Made by a program: the position numbers and the translations under genes | The notes under the pieces: model-generated | Databases searched by the model: none | Seen by the model: only the letters and a program-made list of their open reading frames with translations | Told to the model about the DNA's origin: nothing | Source of the DNA: Candidatus Polarisedimenticolaceae bacterium | GTDB lineage: Bacteria; Acidobacteriota; Polarisedimenticolia; Polarisedimenticolales; DASRJG01 | Length of the DNA: 64,000 nucleotides | Reading direction: 5' to 3' | Assembly: GCA_036275915.1 (NCBI GenBank) | Contig: DASUCV010000011.1 | Coordinates: forward strand, 124,001-188,000 | Shown here: positions 8,516 to 17,669 of the stretch, piece after piece | Layout: each line of letters opens with the position of its first letter | Position numbering within the stretch: the stretch's first letter is position 1

Positions 8516-11496
8516 AACTCGCTGTCCCACGGCGGCAGCGCCGCCTTGACGGGGATCGGGTCGTACGTGAAGGGCGTCGACGGGTCGTCGATGTAGCGGG
8601 TGTAGGGGAGGCGCTTCGCCCAGGCCCAGTTGAACTGGAGCCCGCCGAGGAAGAAGAACTGGAAGCCGCCGCCGTACGAGCCGCGCAGGTCTTCCAGCCG
8701 GTTGTTCGTGGTATCGAACCACCTGAACTTGATGGGAACGAGCGGGGCTCCCGGACTGGCCTGCGTCGCGCGAATCTGGTGGGCGTCCGGGTCGTAGAAG
8801 AGGTCGCCCGGGAGCCACGCGGTACCCATGTCGAGGAAAAGGAATCCGCGGATGTTCCGGATCGGCCCGAGCGGGAACCGTAGCTCGTCGACGAACGGGA
8901 AGCGCAGCTCCATCTGCGCCCCCGCGATGTTCGAGCCGTAGAGCGTACGGAAACCGTAGCCGCGCAGCGTGTTGAGCCCGCCGACGCCGTAGAAGATTTG
9001 CCGGCCTCCGCGATTCAAGACCCCGACGAAACGCGTCGCCAGGAGCGAGCGTTTCGTGAGCTGCTTGTACATGCGAAAGTCGAGCGAGTACTGGAGGATG
9101 TTTCCCGGATAGGTGCTGCCGAGGTTGTAGCCGTAGAGGAAACCGACGTCGAGGCGCTTCCCCTGGAACGGCCCCCACGACTGGTAGCGCGTCGTGTCGC
9201 CGATGACGCTCGGCTGGAAGGTGAGGAACTTGTCGTTGACGCTCTGGAACTGCGCTTGGGCGAACCCGCCGACGTTCGCGTATCCGGTGAACACGTCCTG
9301 CGTGTTGTCCGCCGCGCCGACGGCGGTGTCGATCCGGTAGTAGCGGTTGAACGGGTACTGGACGAAGAACTGCGCGCCGGTGTTCCGCTGCACCTGCTGG
9401 CGGTTGAGGTTGTAACCGTTGCTCGACAGGTAGTAGTCGCGGAGGTCGAAGATCGTCGCGCCCCACCGGGTCCGGTTCTTGAGGTTCGTGTAGCTGACGA
9501 GGAAGTTCGAAAAATCAGCGACGCTGTAGAAGTTGACGAAGACGCGGTGGTCGCCCAGCAGATCCGCGACCTCGAGGGCGACGTTCGAGAGGAATGTGCC
9601 GTCGTCGGTGACGCCGACCGAGATTTGCGGCGCCTCGATGTCCCACTTCAGCTTGTACTTCTTCGCCGTCGCCGGGTCGGCCTTGAGCTGGAGAGGCGGA
9701 GTGAACGGCTCCGCCTCGGGCGCGCCGGGCACGGTCGTCTCGGCCGCGGTGTGAACTTCGGTCGGCTTCACCGGCATGCGGAAGAGGCGGAACGTCCCGT
9801 CTTGGTACGCGTCGTAGACGAGGTTCGTCTCGTTGCCGCGCGGCGCCATCTCGACCGGCGCGAAGCAGCCGCCCACGACGTCGGTGTACTGGCGCGTCTC
9901 GCCGGTCGCGATGTCGAGGGCGAAGATGTTGAAGACGCCGAAGCCGCCCCGGTCCGAGGAGAAGTAGACGGTCTTCCCGTCGCGCGAGTACGACGGTTGG
10001 ATGTCGAGCGACGGACCGAACGTGAGCTGCGTCTTCTTCGTGGGATCGGAGACGTCGACCGAGAAGATCTTCCACGACTCGCCGATCCGCCGGTTGTAGA
10101 GAACCGACGTGCCGTCCGGGGCGTACCACGGGTTCGCGTCGAAGTCGTCGTCCTGCGTCAAGTTGCGGACCTTGTGCGTCTTGAGATCGAGCTCGAAGAT
10201 GTCGACGACGCCGTCCTTGTTCCCCTCGAACGCGACCTTGGTGCCGTCGGGCGAGAACGCCGGGCTCGAGCACTGCGCGATGCCTTTCAACGGGATGATC
10301 TTCTGCAGCTTGCCGTGGAGCGAATCGAAGATCGCGAGCGGGCGCTCGTTCTCCTTCCTCACGAAGACGGCGATCTCGTCGCCGGCGGGCGACCACGAGA
10401 GGTCGCGCCGCCCCGAGAACGCCTCGGCGACGAGGTACCGGTACTTGTTCGTCCAACCCTTGGTCAGGTTGTGGACCTTCTTGCCATCCTCCGCCGAGAA
10501 GATGACGAGGTCGAGGTCCATCTGGGTCGGGGTCGAGAGCGCGGCGATCAGCTCGCCCGACGGCGAGAGTGTCGGCGAGAACGAGTAGATTCCCGGCTGG
10601 CGGATCCCGACCTCCTTCCCGTAGTCGTCGGGGCTCTTCTTCTCGAGGAGGACCGGGAAGTACTTCTGACGGAGATAGCGGTTGAAGTTCCGGTCGAACG
10701 CCTCGATCTCGATGCCGAACGCCTCCTTGATCGCCTTCGGGATGTTCCCCGTGAGGAGGACCTTGCGGTACTCGTAGATGAAGCTGCGGACGCCTTCCTT
10801 CCCGTACTCTTTCTCCATGTAATCGAAGACGGCGTGGCCGAAGCGGTAGTTCAAGTAGGAGAGCTGGTCGAGGTACTGCAGCGGCGGGATGTAGTTGTTG
10901 ACGACCGCGTCGCGGATCGCCATCCGGTCGAGGTTGTCCTCGTCCTGCCCGAAGTACGACGCCATCCCCTCGATGAGCCACGTCGGGATGCGCGCGCGCA
11001 GCGCCCGGCCGATGTACCCCTCGAAGAAGAGCGAGTACTGGAAGATGTGCGTCAGCTCGTGCGAGATGAGCTTGTACAGCTTGTCCGGAGGCTGATCGAT
11101 CGGAAGGACCATCCGGTTCTGGATCGGCTCGGCGAAGGCGCCCACCGCCTCGGGGAGCTCCTCGGACGAGACGTTCGTCTCCTCGAACTCGCCGTGGGTC
11201 TTGTAGATGATCATCGGGACCCGGAAGCGCAGCTCGTGATCGAGCTCCTTGCTGAGCCGCACGTAGGCGCTCTCGGCGTAGGAGACGACGTCGTCCAGGA
11301 ACGGCTCGGAGGCGGGGTAGTAGTAGATGTCGAAGTGCGGAGCCTTGTACACCTTCCACTTGTAGTTGTCGTAGGCGATCTTGTTCTGGCCGAAGTACGT
11401 GTAAGCCTGCGCGTTCACGTGGGACGGCAGCGCCGTGATCGCGGCGGCGGCCGCGAGCGCCAGGGCGAGGCCCGAGCGTGCCGGGGTGCGTCTCAT
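8494..11496 (-). CDS. Gluzincin peptidase / TolB-type propeller / Omp85 barrel fusion
   Basis: This 1000-residue outer-membrane protein has a signal peptide (cut near residue 29). A peptidase MA-like domain carries HELTH (146-150), and a downstream Glu176 in WLIEGMASYFG is a plausible third zinc ligand. At least five PD40/TolB propeller blades follow (SFSPTLSPSG, LSWSPAGDEIA, PAFSPDGTKVAF, WYAPDGTSVLY, PSYSRDGKTVYFSSD). The C-terminal 350 residues look like a surface-antigen (Omp85) barrel, with NTLRGYGFRTLYGSN and MELRFPF blocks and a terminal aromatic (YIAFDW). ATG 11496 overlaps the upstream TPR gene stop as ATGA. Each part is a known family; the function of the combination is unknown to me. 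Confidence 0.86.
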   Translation of the reverse strand: MRRTPARSGLALALAAAAAITALPSHVNAQAYTYFGQNKIAYDNYKWKVYKAPHFDIYYYPASEPFLDDVVSYAESAYVRLSKELDHELRFRVPMIIYKTHGEFEETNVSSEELPEAVGAFAEPIQNRMVLPIDQPPDKLYKLISHELTHIFQYSLFFEGYIGRALRARIPTWLIEGMASYFGQDEDNLDRMAIRDAVVNNYIPPLQYLDQLSYLNYRFGHAVFDYMEKEYGKEGVRSFIYEYRKVLLTGNIPKAIKEAFGIEIEAFDRNFNRYLRQKYFPVLLEKKSPDDYGKEVGIRQPGIYSFSPTLSPSGELIAALSTPTQMDLDLVIFSAEDGKKVHNLTKGWTNKYRYLVAEAFSGRRDLSWSPAGDEIAVFVRKENERPLAIFDSLHGKLQKIIPLKGIAQCSSPAFSPDGTKVAFEGNKDGVVDIFELDLKTHKVRNLTQDDDFDANPWYAPDGTSVLYNRRIGESWKIFSVDVSDPTKKTQLTFGPSLDIQPSYSRDGKTVYFSSDRGGFGVFNIFALDIATGETRQYTDVVGGCFAPVEMAPRGNETNLVYDAYQDGTFRLFRMPVKPTEVHTAAETTVPGAPEAEPFTPPLQLKADPATAKKYKLKWDIEAPQISVGVTDDGTFLSNVALEVADLLGDHRVFVNFYSVADFSNFLVSYTNLKNRTRWGATIFDLRDYYLSSNGYNLNRQQVQRNTGAQFFVQYPFNRYYRIDTAVGAADNTQDVFTGYANVGGFAQAQFQSVNDKFLTFQPSVIGDTTRYQSWGPFQGKRLDVGFLYGYNLGSTYPGNILQYSLDFRMYKQLTKRSLLATRFVGVLNRGGRQIFYGVGGLNTLRGYGFRTLYGSNIAGAQMELRFPFVDELRFPLGPIRNIRGFLFLDMGTAWLPGDLFYDPDAHQIRATQASPGAPLVPIKFRWFDTTNNRLEDLRGSYGGGFQFFFLGGLQFNWAWAKRLPYTRYIDDPSTPFTYDPIPVKAALPPWDSEFYIAFDW

Positions 11497-12503
11497 CCCT
11501 TGAAGAGCAAGCGCACGTCCGGCAGGTTGCGCGGGGCGAGGACGGCGAGCACGTCGGGTGAGGCGGCGTTCCCCAGCTCGTAGAAGGCGCTGATCGGGTC
11601 GTTCGCGGAGCCGCGGTAGACCGCCTGCCGCTGCGTCTTGTCGCGGAAGAGGAGCGAGCCGTCGGCGCCGCGGAAGTAGAGCGCCTCGAGCTCGAAGGTG
11701 AACTCCTCCTGCTCGACGAAGCGCGTCTGCCGGACCTTCTGACCGGTCGACTCGCTCACGATGTCGACGTCCTCGAACCCCGACGCGTCGCGCTTCGTGT
11801 AGTGGACCGCGCCCGAGACGACGATGTCGGCGCCGTGCTCGCGCCCCAGCCACTTGAAGAACTCTGCGTTCTTCGCCATGTCGTCCAGTGTCTGCTCCGG
11901 AACGGCCGGCGGCGGCGTGACGTCGAGAATCGCGAACGAGGTGTGCTTGCGCAGCTCGTTCCTCAAGAAGTGGACGATCTCCCGGTTGACGTCGACGAGG
12001 TCCGAGTCGTTGACGATGAATCCCGCGACGAGGAGGGTCTTCGCGCCGTCGACCTTGACGCGCGCCGGCATCGGCAGCGACACCGTGACCTCGACCATGT
12101 CGTGGCCCTTCTTCTTCGAGCCTTCGAGCGGAACGCCCGGCCCGGCCTTGCCGTCGTCGGACACCTTGCGCCAGAAGATCGCGGAGCGCGCGGCGTTGTC
12201 GCGGATGCGCGCGTCGCGCGGCGAGGCCGCGACCGCCTTCTCGAACAGAGAGCGCGCCGCGTCGGCATCGCCGAGCGCTTCCGACGCGACCGCGAGATTG
12301 TTGAGGAGGCGTGCGTCCGACGGGTCGTCGCGGAGGGCGCGCTCCCAGCGGTACTTCGCTTCGCGCCAGTTCCCTTCCTTCGCCATCTCGGTCCCATAGC
12401 GAAGAAGCTCGTCGGTCGGAGACTCGGCGGGAAGATTGGAGAAAGCGAAGAGGACGAGCGCGCCGGCGGCCGCGTTGAGGCGGACGTTCATCACCCAACG
12501 CAT
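11493..12503 (-). CDS. Secreted TPR-containing protein of unknown function
   Basis: This 336-residue protein has an N-terminal signal-like stretch (LNAAAGALVLFAFSNLPA). Two to three TPR-like helices follow at about 30-105 (GNWREAKYRWERALRDDP, then LLNNLAVASEALGDADAAR). A C-terminal alpha/beta region (about 130-336) contains LLVAGFIVNDSD and ADIVVSGAVHY segments; I cannot place it in a family. GGAG lies 6 bp before ATG 12503, supporting that start; ATG 12491 is an alternative. It is the first gene of a two-gene operon with the protease-propeller-barrel fusion, so it may be a periplasmic partner. It diverges from aroA with only 17 bp between starts. Confidence 0.75.
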   Translation of the reverse strand: MRWVMNVRLNAAAGALVLFAFSNLPAESPTDELLRYGTEMAKEGNWREAKYRWERALRDDPSDARLLNNLAVASEALGDADAARSLFEKAVAASPRDARIRDNAARSAIFWRKVSDDGKAGPGVPLEGSKKKGHDMVEVTVSLPMPARVKVDGAKTLLVAGFIVNDSDLVDVNREIVHFLRNELRKHTSFAILDVTPPPAVPEQTLDDMAKNAEFFKWLGREHGADIVVSGAVHYTKRDASGFEDVDIVSESTGQKVRQTRFVEQEEFTFELEALYFRGADGSLLFRDKTQRQAVYRGSANDPISAFYELGNAASPDVLAVLAPRNLPDVRLLFKG

Positions 12504-12520
12504 AATACACTCCGTTTCTC

Positions 12521-13798
12521 ATGCCGCCGCGCTGCATCGAACCCGCACGAGGCCGGTTGCGCGGCACTTTTCGCGCACCCTCGTCGAAGAGCGCGACACA
12601 TCGCGCGCTCCTCGCGGCGGCTCTCGCGTCCGGTCGCAGCACCGTTCGCCTGCCCCTCGACGCCGAGGACACACGGGTGACCCTGGACGGGCTCGCGGCG
12701 CTCGGGATACCGGTGTCGGATGAGGGGGACTGTTGGCACGTGACGGGCACGGGCGGCCCCGTCCCGGGCGGGGGCAACGTGGCCCTCGGCGCTTCCGGCT
12801 CATCGGCGAGATTCCTGACGGCGCTGGCAGCGCTCGGCCGCGCACCGTCGCGCCTGGACGGCACGCCCCGCCTGCGCGAGCGCCCGATGCACGAGCTGAT
12901 CGATGCGCTCGCGGCGGCCGGAGCGCACGTCGCACCGAGCGCGGGCGGAAGGTTTCCTCTCGCGGCGGGCGGAACCGCCGTCCGGGGCGGCCGCCTCGTC
13001 GTCGCCGGCAATCGCAGCAGCCAGTTCGCGAGCGCCCTGCTCCTGATCGGCTGCGCGTGCCGCGAGGGCATCGAGCTCGTCGTCCCGGAGCCGCGCGTCT
13101 CGTGGTCGTACGTCCGCATGACGATCGAGATGCTCGAAGCGTTCGGCGCGCGTGTCGTCGTGGCGGACGACGGCGGCCTCGCCGTGCCGCCGCAACGGCT
13201 CACGGCGACGACGGTGACGATCGAGGCCGATCACTCCTCGGCGTCGTACGCGTTCGCCGCCACGGTCGTGGTCGGCGGGCGGACGACGGCCGCCGGCTTG
13301 AGGAGCGCGAGCGCACAGCCCGACGCACGGTTCCTCCGCGACCTCGCCGGCCTCGGCGCTCGTGTCGTCGAGAGCGAAGGCGGGATCGTCGTCGACGCCG
13401 ACGGGGCGATCCCGGCGTTCGCATGGGATCTATCCGACGCGCCCGATCTCGCGCCCGGGGCGGCGGTGCTCGCGCTCTTCGCGGAGGGGCCGTCGAGCCT
13501 CTCGGGGCTCCATCACCTGCGTCTCAAGGAGTCCGATCGTGTCGAGGCGATCCGCCGCAACCTCGAGAGGATGGGCGCCGCCGTCTCGGTGTCGGACGGC
13601 ACGATCGGCATCACGCCGCCGGGCCCGGCGATCCACGGCGCGACGATCGAGACGATGGGCGACCACCGCATCGCGATGGCATTCGCCGTCGCGGGCCTCA
13701 GGGTGCCGGGGGTAACGATCGACGACGACCTCGTCGTCGCGAAGTCGTATCCGCAGTTCTGGCGAGATTTCGAAGAGTGGTCAAAAGTCGACAGATAA
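12521..13798 (+). CDS. aroA: 3-phosphoshikimate 1-carboxyvinyltransferase (EPSP synthase)
   Basis: This 425-residue EPSP synthase of the shikimate pathway joins phosphoenolpyruvate to shikimate-3-phosphate. Visible family blocks are SSKSATHRALLAAALASG near the N-terminus, LGASGSSARFLTAL (normally GNAGTA-type), RERPMHELIDAL, GNRSSQFASALLL, LRLKESDRVEAI and the near-C-terminal TMGDHRIAMAFAVAG. No clear Shine-Dalgarno precedes ATG 12521. The gene stands alone, without other aro genes. The Ala/Ser-rich GASGSSA loop differs from the canonical GNAGTAMR, as in some divergent AroA classes. Confidence 0.93.
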   Translation: MPPRCIEPARGRLRGTFRAPSSKSATHRALLAAALASGRSTVRLPLDAEDTRVTLDGLAALGIPVSDEGDCWHVTGTGGPVPGGGNVALGASGSSARFLTALAALGRAPSRLDGTPRLRERPMHELIDALAAAGAHVAPSAGGRFPLAAGGTAVRGGRLVVAGNRSSQFASALLLIGCACREGIELVVPEPRVSWSYVRMTIEMLEAFGARVVVADDGGLAVPPQRLTATTVTIEADHSSASYAFAATVVVGGRTTAAGLRSASAQPDARFLRDLAGLGARVVESEGGIVVDADGAIPAFAWDLSDAPDLAPGAAVLALFAEGPSSLSGLHHLRLKESDRVEAIRRNLERMGAAVSVSDGTIGITPPGPAIHGATIETMGDHRIAMAFAVAGLRVPGVTIDDDLVVAKSYPQFWRDFEEWSKVDR

Positions 13799-13814
13799 CC
13801 GCTCACAGTTCCGA

Positions 13815-13842
13815 ACTGTCGACTGTGAACTGTCGACTGTTG
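13815..13842. repeat. Short tandem heptamer repeat (ACTGTNN)
   Basis: Four tandem 7-bp units (ACTGTCG, ACTGTGA, ACTGTCG, ACTGTTG) fill the gap between the convergent aroA and porin-like genes. A partial fifth unit runs into the stop codon of the porin-like gene. The same core, in both orientations, makes the larger array at 45197-45278. Confidence 0.85.
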
Positions 13843-13843
13843 A

Positions 13844-15076
13844 CTAGAACTGGAAGCTCAACCCCACGTTGATCGTCGAGCGCACGATGTCACGCGAGAC
13901 GTAGGTTGCGACCGCGCCCAACGAAACCTGCGCGGCGTTCGCCGGCACCGAGAGCTTGTCGGGAAGAAGAACCGTGTCGAGGTAGCCGGTGGTGTTCCAG
14001 TCGATGATGACGTGGAAGCCGTCGAGCACCTTGATGCGCGCGCCCGCTTCCACCATCGTGTTCCAAGCGGTCTTGCCGACCGACTGCTGGAGGACGCCGT
14101 ACCCTGGAACGGCGACGGTCACGCCGCCGATCGACTGGAACGCGAAGTAGGTGAACGGTCCCGAGTCGACGTTGAGGTTCTCTTGGAGGAGCGCCGCCTG
14201 GCCTTGAATGTAGAGCGAGAGGCGCTGCCGGAAGAAGTTGAACTGCGCTTCACCCGAGCCGAGCGGCCCCCACCCCTTCGTCGACTCGCCCATGAGGAGC
14301 ATCTTCGTGGCGACGGTGTCGGTGAAGCCGAAGCCGACGACCTGCTTCGAGCCGATGACCCACGCCGGGCACGGGACGGCCCCCTGGTAGTCGAGATAGC
14401 GGATGCCCGCGGTCCAGGCGCCGTGAAACCGGAGGCCGCCCCAGTCGCGGCGGTAGTAGAGGTCGTAGGTCGAGAGGCGGTTGTTCAGGTCCTTGGGAAC
14501 GGTCGTCGAAAGGTCGACCGTGGTGGTCGGGTAGGTGAACTCGTTCGTGTCGGGGAGGCCGTTGCCATTGGTGTCGTGGGACGGGTCCCAGAACGGCGGG
14601 ATCTGCGTCACGTGCGAGTGGCCGCTGTCGATGTCGAGGTGCCACCACGGAAGCTGAGAGGGCAGGACCGTGCTGCCACCGCCGGGGAAGGCGCGCTCGT
14701 AGCCGGTCGCGTGAAGGTCGTACGACCCGTCATGCAGACCGTTGTAGGTGAACAGGTACTGGCCCCGGCCACGGGGCAGCGTCCAGCCGACCGTGAACAG
14801 CCCGGCTTGGCTCCCGTTGAGCTGGACTTTGCTCGACGTCGAGGCGTCGGGGCCGCTCGACACGGGGTTCTCCAGGTCGTGGATCGTCGCCGGTCCACCC
14901 CTGACCTCGAGGTAGAGCGCGAAGTGGTCGCCGAAGAACGGCTCCTTCTGTTTCGGCGGCTCCGCGGGCGGGGTCGCTTCCGTCTTCTTGGGGGCTGGGT
15001 CTTCTGCGGCCGCGGGGCTGAACGCCACCCCGAGCGCCACGACGCACACAGCCACCACCCTCCGATACCCGATCAT
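13844..15076 (-). CDS. Outer-membrane porin-like beta-barrel protein
   Basis: This 410-residue exported protein starts at ATG 15076 (MIGYRRVVAVCVVALGVAF) with a signal peptide ending near AAAED. A Pro/Lys/Glu-rich linker follows, then alternating strands with many Tyr, Trp and Gly and a terminal phenylalanine (NVGLSFQF), typical of outer-membrane barrels recognised by the BAM complex. Substrate unknown; no specific porin family was recognised. A good sigma-70 promoter lies about 80-110 bp upstream. Its 3' end touches the heptamer repeat separating it from aroA. Confidence 0.75.
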   Translation of the reverse strand: MIGYRRVVAVCVVALGVAFSPAAAEDPAPKKTEATPPAEPPKQKEPFFGDHFALYLEVRGGPATIHDLENPVSSGPDASTSSKVQLNGSQAGLFTVGWTLPRGRGQYLFTYNGLHDGSYDLHATGYERAFPGGGSTVLPSQLPWWHLDIDSGHSHVTQIPPFWDPSHDTNGNGLPDTNEFTYPTTTVDLSTTVPKDLNNRLSTYDLYYRRDWGGLRFHGAWTAGIRYLDYQGAVPCPAWVIGSKQVVGFGFTDTVATKMLLMGESTKGWGPLGSGEAQFNFFRQRLSLYIQGQAALLQENLNVDSGPFTYFAFQSIGGVTVAVPGYGVLQQSVGKTAWNTMVEAGARIKVLDGFHVIIDWNTTGYLDTVLLPDKLSVPANAAQVSLGAVATYVSRDIVRSTINVGLSFQF

Positions 15077-15156
15077 GCAACGCCCCCTGCGCTTCGCCCC
15101 GCACCACGGCTTCTCGAAGCCACTCGTCGGCCACACTACTGATACGAAAGTCTGCC

Positions 15157-15185
15157 TATATAGAGAAAAGACAGACGCCCGTCAA
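15157..15185 (-). promoter_or_regulatory. Sigma-70-type promoter for the porin-like gene
   Basis: Read on the minus strand, TTGACG (-35, 15180-15185) is separated by exactly 17 bp from TATATA (-10, 15157-15162) within an AT-rich patch of otherwise GC-rich DNA. It points at ATG 15076, predicting a 5' leader of roughly 70-75 nt. A GTCTG/CAGAC dyad flanks the -10 region. Confidence 0.55.
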
Positions 15186-15239
15186 GCACGGCTCGGGTGT
15201 TCGGTGGTCTCGAGGCCGATTCGCGCTGCATGTGTGCAG

Positions 15240-15248
15240 TGTTATGAT
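15240..15248 (+). promoter_or_regulatory. Possible extended -10 element upstream of the FadL-like gene
   Basis: TGTTATGAT fits an extended -10 (TGnTATAAT with one mismatch), 95 bp upstream of ATG 15343. No convincing -35 is visible, so this is a weak call. Confidence 0.28.
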
Positions 15249-15342
15249 CCGCCCGCTTTGGGGACAGCCGCTCCATGCGCCGGCCGGACGTCCGAGCGAT
15301 TTTCACGTCGCAGCGCGCTCCACACGCAGAAATGAGGGGGAG

Positions 15343-16536
15343 ATGGACAAGCGTCTCGCGTTCGTCGTGGCCACCGCGGCGGCCCTAGCCGTCGGTCCGG
15401 CGTTCGGGTCGGGGTTCGCGTTCTACGAGCAGGGGGCGAAGGCCTCCGGCCAGGCCGGCGCCTGGGTCGCCCGTGCCGACGATGCGTCGGCCAATTGGTA
15501 CAACCCTGCCGCCCTCGCGTTCATGAGCGGCCGCGAGCTTCAGTTCGGTGTGAACTACCTCGACGTCGGCTCCGACACGAAGCTCGTCACCGGCATCGGT
15601 ACCTTCGACGCCATCAGCAACGTCGAGACGCCCGCGCAGATCTATTTCTCCCAGAAGATCAACGACCGCGTGGCGTGGGGGGTCGGGGTCAATAACCCGT
15701 TCGGCCTGGCGACCGAGTGGCCGTCGCCCGTATCGCAGTTCAGCAAGCGCGCGGAGTTGGTCACCTACCTGATCAACCCCAACATTGCTTTCAAGCTCCA
15801 CGAGTACTGGTCGCTCGGAATCGGGCTCGACTACCTGACGGCCGAGGTCCATGAATTCTCGCGGGACATCGCCGTTCCGCCAACGACGAGCAACCTGACC
15901 GGCGAGGGCGATGCGATCGGCTACAACGCCGCGCTCGCCTTCCGGCATGCCGGGTTCTCGATCGCGGGGACGTACCGGTCGGGGTTCACGCCGAAGATCA
16001 ACGGTCAGATCCGCTTCAGCGGCGCGGCGGGGAACCTCTTCAACTCCTCCGCGACGGCGGCAATCGACCTTCCCTCCGAGGCCACCATCGCGGTTGCCTG
16101 GTCGACCAAGCGGTTCGACGTCGAGACCGATGCCTATCACACGGCGTGGAACTCGTTCCAGAGCCTCATCATCCAAACGCCGAGCCCGCTGACGTCGGTG
16201 TCGCTCGTCGAGAACTGGAAGGCGGTGTGGGCCTACCGGCTCGGCCTCGCGTTCCGGATCGACCAAGAAGGCCACCACGAGATCCGCGCCGGCGCCTACG
16301 TCGACCAGTCGCCGGTCCCCACCCAATACCTCCGTCCCTCGATTCCCGACTCCGACCGGACCGGCTACAGCCTGGGCTATGGATGGCAGGGGAAAAAGTT
16401 CGGCATCGATGTCTATGCGATGCGCCTCGACTTCGACGACGTGACGGCGACCGGCACGCCGGCCGACGGCGTTCTCCCAGGCACCTACCAAACGTCGATC
16501 AACCTGTTCGGCGGCACCTTCAAGTACCGATTCTGA
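15343..16536 (+). CDS. FadL/OmpP1/TodX-family outer-membrane transporter
   Basis: This 397-residue outer-membrane protein is of the long-chain fatty-acid and hydrocarbon uptake family. After the signal peptide comes the family hallmark GSGFAFYEQGAKASGQAGAW, followed by ARADDASANWYNPAAL (the hatch region). A 14-strand-type barrel ends in KYRF. The start at ATG 15343 is supported by AGGGGGA just upstream. With FadI/FadJ elsewhere in the window it suggests use of exogenous fatty acids or hydrophobic compounds. The next gene, 7 bp downstream, is a degenerate acyl-CoA-synthetase-like protein. Confidence 0.92.
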   Translation: MDKRLAFVVATAAALAVGPAFGSGFAFYEQGAKASGQAGAWVARADDASANWYNPAALAFMSGRELQFGVNYLDVGSDTKLVTGIGTFDAISNVETPAQIYFSQKINDRVAWGVGVNNPFGLATEWPSPVSQFSKRAELVTYLINPNIAFKLHEYWSLGIGLDYLTAEVHEFSRDIAVPPTTSNLTGEGDAIGYNAALAFRHAGFSIAGTYRSGFTPKINGQIRFSGAAGNLFNSSATAAIDLPSEATIAVAWSTKRFDVETDAYHTAWNSFQSLIIQTPSPLTSVSLVENWKAVWAYRLGLAFRIDQEGHHEIRAGAYVDQSPVPTQYLRPSIPDSDRTGYSLGYGWQGKKFGIDVYAMRLDFDDVTATGTPADGVLPGTYQTSINLFGGTFKYRF

Positions 16537-16543
16537 CCTTGCA

Positions 16544-17653
16544 GTGGCGGCGTCGGTCCCATCCTCGATCTTCGACGGACTGACGTCGACCGCCCGGCCG
16601 GAGGTGCGCGTGCGCACCTCGTCCGGATGGGACGACGGGGGTGCCGCCTTCGGCTCCGACGTCCGCGCGCTCGCCGCGGCGATGATCGGCTACGGCCTCG
16701 CCCCCGCCGGACGGGTGGCTGTCCTTGGACAGGCGGGAGCCGACGCCCTCCGAGCCGAGCTGGCGGTTCTCGTCGCCGGCGGTTGCCTCGTCTCGCCGGA
16801 TCCCGCTCTCGGTGAGCGCGGCCTCGCGCACGCCCTCGCCGCATCCGAGGTCGTACAGGCGATCGCCTGCGACGAGCGCCATCTCGCGTTCCTGCTCGCC
16901 CTGAGGCCCGAGCTGCCCAGCCTCGAGCTCATCCTGCTCATGCGGGCGCAGCCGTCCGAGAGGAGACCGGCGGCGTTGCTCGTCTCTTCCGCCGTCGCGG
17001 CCGGCCACGCACACCTCGAGCGAGAGCCCGAGATGCTCCGCGCGGCGCTCGCGTCGGCGAAGCCGTCGGATCCGGCGGTCCTGTACTGGCGAGTCGCCGG
17101 CGCATCCGAGGCGCTGTCTCGGTCAGGCCTGGCGACGCTCACGGAGAGGATCGTCTCCGCGGTCGAGCCTGGGCGCGGACGGCCTGTCCTCGTCGCTGTC
17201 GAGGCCGGAAGCCCTGTGCGTCTCGCCGCCGCGGTGGCGATCGGCGATCGCGACGGGTCGCTCCTCCTCGCGGACGCGCTCGAGCGCCCCGACACCGGCC
17301 TCGACGAGAGGCCCGTACGGTCTGCGCTCCTCTCGACTCACGCCCTTTCTCGTCTGGCCCAGGCTTGGCAGGACGACATCGCCCGCCGCGGCTGGCCGTC
17401 CCGGGCCGTCGCGCGCTGGTCGCTGCGACAGCAGGGGGACGGCTGGAAGCGCCGCCTGGCCGAACTCCTGACGCTACGAACTTTGCGCTCGCGGCTCGGA
17501 AACGAGATCGGCCATCTCGACGTGGTACGCCAAAAGCCCGCGCGACTCGATCCGAGCACGGATTCGTTTTTCGAAGTCGTCGGCCTTCCGGTGCGGGAGT
17601 TGGCGGGCGACGTCCCGCTGCTGCCTGGCCCGGCGATTGCACCGTCGGCATGA
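16544..17653 (+). CDS. Degenerate acyl-CoA synthetase-like protein (probable pseudoenzyme)
   Basis: This 369-residue protein starts at GTG 16544, 7 bp after the FadL-like stop, with no Shine-Dalgarno (probably translationally coupled). Its layout follows long-chain acyl-CoA synthetases: MIGYGLAPAGRVAVLGQAG, then LRAELAVLVAGGCLV, then near the end LRSRLGNEIGHLDVV and STDSFFEVVGLPVRE, which parallel the LGGRLRxxxSGGAPL and FFxAxGLPIxEGYG blocks. The AMP-binding P-loop (TSGTTGxPKG) is absent where expected (DPAVLYWRVAGASE). The adenylate motif YGxTE and the whole C-terminal lid are missing, so activation activity is unlikely. It may be a decayed enzyme or a regulatory partner. The family assignment is my alignment by eye. 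Confidence 0.6.
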   Translation: MAASVPSSIFDGLTSTARPEVRVRTSSGWDDGGAAFGSDVRALAAAMIGYGLAPAGRVAVLGQAGADALRAELAVLVAGGCLVSPDPALGERGLAHALAASEVVQAIACDERHLAFLLALRPELPSLELILLMRAQPSERRPAALLVSSAVAAGHAHLEREPEMLRAALASAKPSDPAVLYWRVAGASEALSRSGLATLTERIVSAVEPGRGRPVLVAVEAGSPVRLAAAVAIGDRDGSLLLADALERPDTGLDERPVRSALLSTHALSRLAQAWQDDIARRGWPSRAVARWSLRQQGDGWKRRLAELLTLRTLRSRLGNEIGHLDVVRQKPARLDPSTDSFFEVVGLPVRELAGDVPLLPGPAIAPSA

Positions 17654-17669
17654 CCGGAGAGTGCCCAAC

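Noticed and set aside
8998-11583. Long open frame on the plus strand (861 codons)
   Set aside because: It is antisense to the protease-propeller-barrel gene, has Arg/Glu/Val-rich composition typical of a GC-rich shadow frame, and shows no motif.
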